Part shown: piece by piece, positions 45,135 through 51,858 of the stretch | Layout: every line of letters begins with the position of its first letter | Numbering within the stretch: the stretch's first letter is position 1 | From: JAFAVZ01 sp036009105 | GTDB lineage: Bacteria; Acidobacteriota; Thermoanaerobaculia; Gp7-AA8 | Direction of reading: 5' to 3' | DNA: 64,000 bases | Assembly (NCBI GenBank): GCA_036009105.1 | Contig: DASYMJ010000043.1 | Location: 38,832 to 102,831 of the forward strand | Program-made: the position numbers and the translations under genes | The notes under the pieces: generated by a model | Seen by the model: only the letters and a program-made list of their open reading frames with translations | What the model was told of the DNA's origin: nothing | Databases searched by the model: none

Positions 45135-45556
45135 GATTCGATCATCACCTCATTGATGCGGATCTCGTTCGTCAGCGTCTTGTACACCGGGCAGCGCCGC
45201 GCGATGTCGGTCAGCTTCGTCTTCTGCTCCGGCGTGAGGTTGCCGAGGAACTTCATCTTCACGTCGAAACGATGGATGTAGCCGCTGGTGGTGAGGCAGT
45301 CGGCGCAGTCCCTGGCGTACATCCGATCGTTCAGGATGGTCACCTCGACGCCTTCCAGGGGGATGGAATCGCGTTTGGCGATGAAGTGCAGCGTCATCGC
45401 CGTGCAGGACCCGAGGGCGGCGGCGAGGAAGTCGTACGGGGTAGGGCCGCCCTCGCTGCCGCCCGCTGACGCCGGCTCGTCGGCGATCATCTTGAACGTT
45501 CCGGTGTCGATCTCCGTGCGGAAGCTGTTGCCGGCTCTGACGGTCACTGCGCCCAT
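45131..45556 (-). CDS. OsmC family peroxiredoxin-like protein
   Basis: 141 residues: GNSFRTEIDTG, GPTPYDFLAAALGSCTAMTLHFIAKRD with the first reactive Cys, and RRCPVYKTL with the second. The pair of cysteines and the GGxxxGPTPYDFLAAALGSC pattern are those of OsmC/YhfA-type proteins, which reduce organic hydroperoxides with thiol donors. ATG 45556 has AAGGAA nine bases upstream and is preferred over ATG 45574. First gene of the pair with DUF1330. Confidence 0.92.
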   Translation of the reverse strand: MGAVTVRAGNSFRTEIDTGTFKMIADEPASAGGSEGGPTPYDFLAAALGSCTAMTLHFIAKRDSIPLEGVEVTILNDRMYARDCADCLTTSGYIHRFDVKMKFLGNLTPEQKTKLTDIARRCPVYKTLTNEIRINEVMIES

Positions 45557-45595
45557 GGCGTCTTTTCCTTTCATCGATCATCATGGCACCCCTGC

Positions 45596-46255
45596 ATGAC
45601 TGAAGAACAGGTCTTCTGGCTGGCCCTCGGCGGCTTCGCGCTGCTCTTCGCGCTCCTGATGATCTACGCCTCGAAGCGGTCGTCGAAGCGGCAGCAGATC
45701 TTCACCCGCATCGCGCAGGAGCTCGGGATCCAGGACGTCCGCCGCTCCTGGCTGGTCGGCGCCGGCGTGCGCGGCACCTGGAATGGCTACCCCGTCCGCC
45801 AGCAGCTCCTCGGCCGCTACAAAGGGGTCCCCGAGCGGCTGCTCACGACCGTCACCCTGCAGAGCCCGGGACGGATCATGATCACGCGCCGGGTCGGCAA
45901 GGTGCTGAGCAAGCCGATGACGCTCTTCGGCCCGAAGCTGGTGACGCCGATGACGCCCGCCGTCCAGGAGCGCTTCTGGGTGCGCAGCGATCAGCCCGCG
46001 TTCGTGGAGCGTTTCTTCGCCTCATCCGAGGCCGTGCCGCTGCTGGAGCAGAATCTGATCGAGCGCTTCGATCTGGTCGACCTCAACGCGCGGCGCCTCC
46101 TGGTCCGCCGCGCCACGGACGAGCGCCAGGTGCGCGCCAGGTACGGCATCGCCACCATCAACTTCAAGCGCGACATGCGCTACATCGAGACCATCGCCCG
46201 CGAGGAATGGGCGCTGGCCACGATGATCATCCGCGAGCTGTCGCTGCGGCCGTGA
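45596..46255 (+). CDS. Membrane-anchored hypothetical protein
   Basis: 219 residues. One N-terminal membrane helix (about 7-25, FWLALGGFALLFALLMIYA), a basic turn (SKRSSKRQQ) and about 185 cytoplasmic residues rich in beta structure with no motif I recognise. The start is 39 bases from the divergent OsmC start. Function unknown. Confidence 0.8.
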   Translation: MTEEQVFWLALGGFALLFALLMIYASKRSSKRQQIFTRIAQELGIQDVRRSWLVGAGVRGTWNGYPVRQQLLGRYKGVPERLLTTVTLQSPGRIMITRRVGKVLSKPMTLFGPKLVTPMTPAVQERFWVRSDQPAFVERFFASSEAVPLLEQNLIERFDLVDLNARRLLVRRATDERQVRARYGIATINFKRDMRYIETIAREEWALATMIIRELSLRP

Positions 46256-46306
46256 GCTTCGGCACCATCGGCGGCGGCTGGCGCGCCGGGCGGCGTTGAT
46301 GCGCCC

Positions 46307-46915
46307 CTACCCCTCGTGTAGATCCATCGGCAGCACGATGCCGATCAGCCACTTGCCCTTCCGCTGCGCCATCGGCACCCAGTACCACTGCGCGTCGCGG
46401 CCGGCCAGGGAGAGGCGGGCCAGCACGCCCGCTTCCTGCGGCGCGAAGGGATTCACGAACGGCGCGGACAGCTGCAGCACCATCTCGTCGTGCGCGTCGG
46501 GATTCACGGCCGTGATGGGGCGCCAGCGGCATTGGTCGGTGACGCGCACCGGCAGCGGCTGTTGCAGCGCGCTCATCGACTGCGCCAGCGCGGAGGGGTT
46601 GCCGGCCCGGTTGTACATCGCGCCGAGGGCCTGCATGGAGCGGATGCTCACCAGCGGCTGCGTCGTCTGCACGATGGCGATCGTGGCGTCGCCGGAGATC
46701 GCCTCGCCGCGCAGGCGGCCGCACATCGCATCGGTGACCACCGCCGGCACGTCGTCCCAGGTAGGCGGCTCGATGGGCGGCTTGGTCGCGCAGGCGGCGG
46801 CCAGCAGCAGGGAGATCATCAACAACACGCCCCTCACCCCGGCCCTCTCCTCCCCGCCGCGCGGGAAGAGGGTGCTCGAAGAGCGGGCGAGGGGCATCAT
46901 CAACACACGTTTCAT
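46307..46915 (-). CDS. Lipoprotein of unknown function with repeat-disrupted signal peptide
   Basis: 202 residues from ATG 46915, which overlaps the helicase stop (ATGA). The lipobox LLLAAAC lies at about 36-42. Between MKRVL and MISLLLAAAC sits a translated family C repeat, flanked by near-identical copies of ATCATCAACA..CACG. Without the insertion the start would read MKRVLMISLLLAAAC, an ideal lipoprotein signal. As it stands, either a long charged n-region is tolerated or translation begins at ATG 46819, which gives only nine residues before the Cys. The mature part shows no family I recognise. Confidence 0.75.
   Translation of the reverse strand: MKRVLMMPLARSSSTLFPRGGEERAGVRGVLLMISLLLAAACATKPPIEPPTWDDVPAVVTDAMCGRLRGEAISGDATIAIVQTTQPLVSIRSMQALGAMYNRAGNPSALAQSMSALQQPLPVRVTDQCRWRPITAVNPDAHDEMVLQLSAPFVNPFAPQEAGVLARLSLAGRDAQWYWVPMAQRKGKWLIGIVLPMDLHEG
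46830..46894. repeat. Family C palindromic repeat with flanking target duplication
   Basis: 65 bases with CCCCTC / GAGGGG ends and an inner CCCTCTCCTCCCCGC.. stem. Flanks are ATCATCAACAACACG (46815-46829) and ATCATCAACACACG (46896-46909), identical but for one base gap, which looks like a target-site duplication of about 14 bases. The net addition is 81 bases, a multiple of three. Confidence 0.85.
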
Positions 46916-49350
46916 ACGAGCCTCAATTGCGGCGTCGCCTTCGCTTCGAAGAACGCCTGGATCTCGCTGGCTGCCCTGCGCGAGACCAGCTCGCGCGGCG
47001 AATCCTCGTACCAGTCGGGGGGGAAGTATCGCGCATACATCTCCTGGGTGAAGCGCTTGCAGAAGAGCGCGATGATGCCGACGTCCGTCTCGCTGCGGAT
47101 CACCCGGCCGGCCGACTGCACCACCCGCGTCATGCCCGGAATGAGGTAGGCGAACTCGAAGCCGGCCCCGTACTGCTCGTCGTAATACTGCTTGAGCAGC
47201 TCCTGCTCGAAGCTCACCTGCGGCAGCGCCGGCCCGATCACCATCACCCCGGACAGCATGTCTCCCTGGTAGTCGACCCCCTCCGCGTACATGCCGCCCG
47301 AGACGCCGAGGATCAGGTTGCCCCGCTCCGGCCGGTCGCGGAGGATGGTCAGGATGGCGTTGCGCTCGTAGTCCGTCATGTCGCTGCGCTGCGTCATCAC
47401 GTTCTTGCGCAGCGGCGGCATGCGCTCCGCCACCTCGCGCAGGAACGCATAGCTGGGGAAGAGGGCCAGGAAGTTGCCGTCGTTCGCCTCCGCGATGTCC
47501 GCCACCGTGGTGGCGATGCGCTCGTAATGACTCGCCCGATGCTTGTACGTCGTATCCACCTCGGAGACGATGACGATTTTCCGGTTCTCGCGGGGGAAGG
47601 GGGAGGGGAGGGAGAGCTCGGCGCAGCGGTCGTTGGGGATGCCGAGGGTCTTGCGGTAAAAGTCGAACGGCTCGAGCGTGGCGGAGAGGGCGATGGTGGC
47701 GTGCGCGGAGTCGAAGATCTTGCCCAGGAATCCCGAAGGGTCCTTGCAGAAGATCTTCAGCTTGTAGCCCTCATTCGTCTTCTCGATGAGGTGCGCCAGC
47801 GCCTCGGAGTCTTCGCCGAGGAGATTGGCGAACTTGACCAGCTTGAAGTAGAAGTCGATCAGCGGGTCGTCCTCTTCGGCGATCCGGTTGTCAATCTTCC
47901 ACCCGATGTAGGCCAGGACGATGCGCTCCCACTCCACCCGCTGCTCCAGGAAGAGCTCCCGGCTCGGCTCGCACAGGGCCTGCTTCATGCCGTGCTCCTC
48001 GTCGAGGACTTGTCCCAGCTCGTGGATGTGATCGCGGAGCAGCTCGAGCAGCTCTTCCCAGCCGTCGATCCAGCAGTTGCGGCCGTGCAGGTGGTTGCGG
48101 ATCTGCTCGAACTGGGCCTCGGAAATCTCCGGGGAGTAGTAGCCGCGTCCCCGCTCGACCAGGTTGTGCGCCTCGTCCACGACCAGTACACAATCGCCGT
48201 AGTCGTTCTCCTGCTGGTAGGCTTTGAGACCGACGTACGGATCGAAGATGTAGTTGTAGTCGCAGATGACGACGTCGGCCTGGTCGATCAGCTCCAGCGA
48301 GACCTCGAACGGGCAGACCTCCGTGGAGCGGGCCATCTCGAAGGTGATGTCGGGATCGAAGTAGCTCATCCCGGTGGCGATGCGGGAGAGCAACCCGCTC
48401 TTTTCCATCTTCTCGGAGTAGCGCGCCGCGAAGGGGCAGAAGTCCTCGTGGCAGATCATCTCCGTGTGGGCGCACATCTTCTGCTTGGCCCGGATGCGCA
48501 GCACGCGGAAGGAGCCGTCGTTGAGCATGTTCAGCGCCTGGACGGCCGCTTCCTGCTGGAGCGTTTTTGAGGTGAGGACGAACAGCTTCTTGCCCAGCTT
48601 CAGCGACTGCTTCACCGCCGGATAGAGCACGGCGATGGTCTTGCCGATGCCGGTCGGCGCGGAGAGAAGCAGCGCCTCCTGCTGGTACACGGCCCGGGCC
48701 ACGGCGCTGACGATGTCTTCCTGGTACGGCCGCATCCGGTCGTACGGGAACTGCAGCTGATCGGCGAAGGCCCGCTTCGCCACGGCCAGCGCCTCGGCCG
48801 TCTCGATGCTGTCCACGAGCTTGGCCAGGCTGGCGTGCAGCGTGTCCAGGACCTTGTTGCGATCGAAGTCGGTGTCGATCAGCTTGGCCTCGCCGGAGAC
48901 GAGGTCGATCAGGACCAGCTGGGGGAGGAACTCGAAACCGGCAAAGTCGGGCTGGTCGGAGAGGAAGAAGGCGTAGAGCAGCAGTTGATACAGATGCCGC
49001 TGCAATTTCTCCGACCTGTAGAGTGCCTCCAGCTCCAGGTCAAAATGGATGGATTTAACCTCTTCGATGGAAACGAGTTTCTTCTCCCGGTCGACGGAGA
49101 GCCCGTCGATGCGCCCGGTGACGGTGATGGACCATCTGCCGAGCTGGGTCCGATGCACCACGTGCACCTCGGCCTTGTAGTGCGGATCCTCGGCCGCCCG
49201 CTCCTCGGCGCGCCTGGTGTGGATGTCCTGCCCGATCCACATCCGCCGGAACCCATCCCCCCGCTCCACCCCGATGCGGCGATACGTCGACTCATGAACG
49301 AGGTCGCCCACCGAGCAGACGATCTCCCGTTTCTGATGATCGACGCGCAT
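46912..49350 (-). CDS. XPD/DinG-like helicase fused to PD-(D/E)XK nuclease domain
   Basis: 812 residues. About 1-190 is a nuclease fold of the RecB type: GRIDG (Asp82), EEVK (Glu97, Lys99) and QRHLY (117-121), the Asp/ExK/QxxxY set. From about 205 a superfamily 2 helicase: Walker A APTGIGKT (231-238), a four-cysteine iron-sulfur segment (KMCAHTEMICHEDFCPF.. then VCPFE), VVDEAHNL, LSATLEPF, and a C-terminal QSAGRVIRSETD motif VI. XPD-like helicases unwind DNA 5' to 3'; the nuclease would cut DNA structures beside it. It likely serves DNA repair in the cytoplasm. It is translationally coupled to the lipoprotein gene. Confidence 0.9.
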   Translation of the reverse strand: MRVDHQKREIVCSVGDLVHESTYRRIGVERGDGFRRMWIGQDIHTRRAEERAAEDPHYKAEVHVVHRTQLGRWSITVTGRIDGLSVDREKKLVSIEEVKSIHFDLELEALYRSEKLQRHLYQLLLYAFFLSDQPDFAGFEFLPQLVLIDLVSGEAKLIDTDFDRNKVLDTLHASLAKLVDSIETAEALAVAKRAFADQLQFPYDRMRPYQEDIVSAVARAVYQQEALLLSAPTGIGKTIAVLYPAVKQSLKLGKKLFVLTSKTLQQEAAVQALNMLNDGSFRVLRIRAKQKMCAHTEMICHEDFCPFAARYSEKMEKSGLLSRIATGMSYFDPDITFEMARSTEVCPFEVSLELIDQADVVICDYNYIFDPYVGLKAYQQENDYGDCVLVVDEAHNLVERGRGYYSPEISEAQFEQIRNHLHGRNCWIDGWEELLELLRDHIHELGQVLDEEHGMKQALCEPSRELFLEQRVEWERIVLAYIGWKIDNRIAEEDDPLIDFYFKLVKFANLLGEDSEALAHLIEKTNEGYKLKIFCKDPSGFLGKIFDSAHATIALSATLEPFDFYRKTLGIPNDRCAELSLPSPFPRENRKIVIVSEVDTTYKHRASHYERIATTVADIAEANDGNFLALFPSYAFLREVAERMPPLRKNVMTQRSDMTDYERNAILTILRDRPERGNLILGVSGGMYAEGVDYQGDMLSGVMVIGPALPQVSFEQELLKQYYDEQYGAGFEFAYLIPGMTRVVQSAGRVIRSETDVGIIALFCKRFTQEMYARYFPPDWYEDSPRELVSRRAASEIQAFFEAKATPQLRLV

Positions 49351-49388
49351 GGGGGTTATTGTAACCGGGGGGCAGCGGGCGGCGCGCA

Positions 49389-49436
49389 GCGAGCAGGAGG
49401 ATCACTGAGCGGCGAGCAGGCCGTCCTCCTGCTCGC
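49389..49436. repeat. GC-rich hairpin between Cys-rich gene and helicase gene
   Basis: GCGAGCAGGAGGA and its exact complement TCCTCCTGCTCGC around a 22-base loop. It lies just after the stop of the cysteine-rich gene (minus strand) and could end that transcript, but there is no T-run after it, so it may instead be another palindromic repeat. Confidence 0.6.
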
Positions 49437-49456
49437 CGCGCGCGGTACGCCGCTCG

Positions 49457-51193
49457 CTAGTCCTGGCAGACCTTCACCACGAAGCACCCCTTGGTCTGGT
49501 ACTGGTGGCACACCTCGAAGCAGACGCCTTCGAAGGACAGCCGGTAGTCCTTCCCCACCGCGCCGCGCGTGTAGAGCACGAGCTCGCGGGAGACGCAGCT
49601 CGCCCGGCGGGTGCAGGGGGGGATGTCGCCGAAGCAGAGGGGGCCGGAGGGGATGACCTGCACGGACGGCGTGCCGTCGGGGAGGGTGGGCACGGGGTTG
49701 CCGTCGGCATCCGTGATGTGGATCTGCCCGATGGTGAGGTCGCGGAACGTCACGTTCGAATAGCAGTTGCAGACCGTGACGCAGAGCACCTCGACGTCAT
49801 CGGACTCCAGGCAGTCGCACTTGCTGTCGCCCCATGACACGGAGATGCACGGCTCGATGCGCGGGAAGTCGGCGGCCACGCAGTCGCAGCGGCAGTCGCC
49901 CTTCTCCGGCTCTCGGTCCGGGCAGTCGCAGTGCAGGCGCGGCAGCAGGTTCACCTTCGCCGCGCACTTTTTGGCGAGGACCGCGTTCTGTTCCCGCTCG
50001 ATGTCCGCGCAGGTGCGGCAGGCGATCTGGTAGTCATTCGGGCCGGTCTTGATCGTGCCGAGCGGCGTCGTGCCGATGGCGAGCGCGCCGGACGCGGCGA
50101 AGTCGAAGCTGCCCAGGGAGAGGTTGATGCCGGGGATGCTGGCGGGCGTGATGTTGAAGCAGAACGAATTGCCGCTCGTCAAAACGGGGCTGGTCAGTTG
50201 CGTCAGCAACGCGCCGCTCTGATAGATGTCGAGGGTGATGGTCAGCGTGCCGGTGTTGCCGCCGATTGTCGGGAGCGAGTAGTTGAAGCAGATGCGGCCC
50301 GGCCCGCAGTGGGAGCTGCCGTCGCAGTCGTACGTGAAATTGCCGGTCGGCGAGCCCTTGCAGTTGCCGCAGAAATTGTCGACGTACGCATAGCCCCAAT
50401 GGGCGCCGCGGCCGCAGTCGGCCGTCACGAATTCGATGGTGACCTGCTGGCCGATCATCGTGGAGAGATCAATCTGCGCGCAGCTCCAGTCTTTGTAGAC
50501 GATCGGCTCCTCGCCCGGCTTGAGGAGAGTCTGGAAGAAGGGATTGTTCACATCGGCGGAGAGCGTGTCCGAGCCGTTCCCGAAGTCGAACGCAGCCGGA
50601 ACGACCGTGCGGGCGGCGTTCGTGACCCGCACCTGGAAGTAGGGCTGCAGGTTCGTCGGATGACCGGCCGGATTCTGCAGCACGACCGCATACCAGAAGG
50701 TGATCGTGCGCTGCGCCGGCGTGACGATGAACGTCTTCGACAGCAGCTCGCAACCGAAGTTCGCGACGGTGTTCCCGATGCGCACCGCGCCGGTCGAGCC
50801 CTGCGCCGTGGTGGGGATGCCGACGACCGGATCGACGCCCGCCGTCACCGGCGTCTGGTGCGCGGCCGGCGAGTTGATGGGGCCGGAGAGGATGCCGGCC
50901 GTGAGCGTGTTGAACGTCACCACGCCGCCGAGAATGCCGATCGTCTGCGTGCCCCAGCCGCCTTGCCATTCGTTCGGATCGAGCCCCGTGTCGAGGCTGC
51001 CGTTGCCGCAGGGGGTGATCGTTCCGATGGCGGGGACGTAAGGAGGCGACACGACGAACTGCGCCGTGCGCTGGAACTCCTCGGTGGCGTGCTGCAGGAA
51101 CCGCTCGAACGGCAGCTCCTTGTTTTCGATGGATTCGAACTGCTTGCGCGTGGTGCGCTCGAAGTCGTCCGGTAGTTGCGGCTTGCTGGCCAT
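49457..51193 (-). CDS. Cysteine-rich protein of unknown function
   Basis: 578 residues with a very good ribosome site (GGAGG four bases before the ATG). No signal peptide: it begins MASKPQLPDDFERTTRKQF. About 60-330 is beta-rich, like the jelly-roll domains of surface proteins (ITFWYAVVLQNP.., WGYAYVDNFCGNC). The last 170 residues carry about 20 cysteines in CxC and CxxC pairs (LHCDCP, DCRCDC, KCDC, VTVCNCYSN, CFVVKVCQD). This may be a disulfide- or metal-stabilised structural or coat protein; no family is recognised with confidence. The absence of an export signal in a Cys-rich protein is notable. Confidence 0.8.
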   Translation of the reverse strand: MASKPQLPDDFERTTRKQFESIENKELPFERFLQHATEEFQRTAQFVVSPPYVPAIGTITPCGNGSLDTGLDPNEWQGGWGTQTIGILGGVVTFNTLTAGILSGPINSPAAHQTPVTAGVDPVVGIPTTAQGSTGAVRIGNTVANFGCELLSKTFIVTPAQRTITFWYAVVLQNPAGHPTNLQPYFQVRVTNAARTVVPAAFDFGNGSDTLSADVNNPFFQTLLKPGEEPIVYKDWSCAQIDLSTMIGQQVTIEFVTADCGRGAHWGYAYVDNFCGNCKGSPTGNFTYDCDGSSHCGPGRICFNYSLPTIGGNTGTLTITLDIYQSGALLTQLTSPVLTSGNSFCFNITPASIPGINLSLGSFDFAASGALAIGTTPLGTIKTGPNDYQIACRTCADIEREQNAVLAKKCAAKVNLLPRLHCDCPDREPEKGDCRCDCVAADFPRIEPCISVSWGDSKCDCLESDDVEVLCVTVCNCYSNVTFRDLTIGQIHITDADGNPVPTLPDGTPSVQVIPSGPLCFGDIPPCTRRASCVSRELVLYTRGAVGKDYRLSFEGVCFEVCHQYQTKGCFVVKVCQD

Positions 51194-51265
51194 CTTTCCT
51201 CCTTGTGCCGGACCATGGACGGACGCGCATCGCGGATTTCGGATGCGTGTCATGCTTTCCCGCGC

Positions 51266-51769
51266 ATGCCGCCCCCTCCCACCGCCCGCCTCCTCTTCCG
51301 CACCTGGACCGCCGGCGACTTCGACCTCGCCTTCTCGCTGTGGGGAGACGCGGAGGTGACGCGCTACATCGGCGGCCCGTTCTCCGCCCAGTCGGTGCGC
51401 GGCCGAGTGGCGAAGGAGCTGGAGAACGAGGCGCAGTACGGCGTGCAGTACTGGCCCATCTTCCTGCGCGAGGGGGGCGACCACGCCGGCGTCTGCGGCC
51501 TCCGCCCGCGCAACGGCATCTACGCCCTCGGCTTCCACCTGCACGAGCGGTATTGGGGGCGGGGACTGGCCCGGGAGGCGGCGCAGGCCGTCATCGCCTA
51601 CGCGTTCGAGGTGATCGGAACGGAAGCGCTATTCGCCGGCCATCATCCGCGGAACAGCAGCTCGAGGACGCTGCTCGAGCGGCTCGGGTTCGAGTACACC
51701 GGAGACGAGTGGTATGAGCCGACGGGGTTGATGCATCCCTCGTATCTCCTCCGCAAAGCGTCGTCCTGA
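51266..51769 (+). CDS. GNAT family N-acetyltransferase (RimJ/RimL-like)
   Basis: 167 residues: TARLLFRTWTAGDFDLAFSLW, GDHAGVCGLRPRNGIYALGFHLHERYWGRGLAREAAQAVI with the acetyl-CoA binding GRGLA turn, and a C-terminal NSSSRTLLERLGFEYTGDEW. It transfers acetyl from CoA to an amine, often a protein N-terminus or an antibiotic; the target is unknown. The last two Ser codons and the stop derive from the left end of a family A repeat. Confidence 0.9.
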   Translation: MPPPPTARLLFRTWTAGDFDLAFSLWGDAEVTRYIGGPFSAQSVRGRVAKELENEAQYGVQYWPIFLREGGDHAGVCGLRPRNGIYALGFHLHERYWGRGLAREAAQAVIAYAFEVIGTEALFAGHHPRNSSSRTLLERLGFEYTGDEWYEPTGLMHPSYLLRKASS

Positions 51770-51857
51770 GGCGCGCAGACGCTGAATGGATCCGTACCGG
51801 TCTCGAGCGGCGCCTGAAGGTGCGGATCGTTCGTCCTCCGCGGGACTCAGGAGGACA
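51760..51857. repeat. Family A palindromic repeat between convergent genes
   Basis: About 98 bases, CGTCGTCCTGAGGCG.. to ..GGACTCAGGAGGAC, inner GGATCCGTACCGG and GTGCGGATCGTTCG arms; more diverged than the other copies. Its left end gives the stop codon of the GNAT gene and it ends just before the stop of the minus-strand neighbour. Confidence 0.85.
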
Positions 51858-51858
51858 G

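Noticed and set aside
49389..49436. Hairpin after the cysteine-rich gene as a certain terminator
   Set aside because: Arms are perfect but no T-run follows on the minus strand; kept only as a repeat/hairpin.
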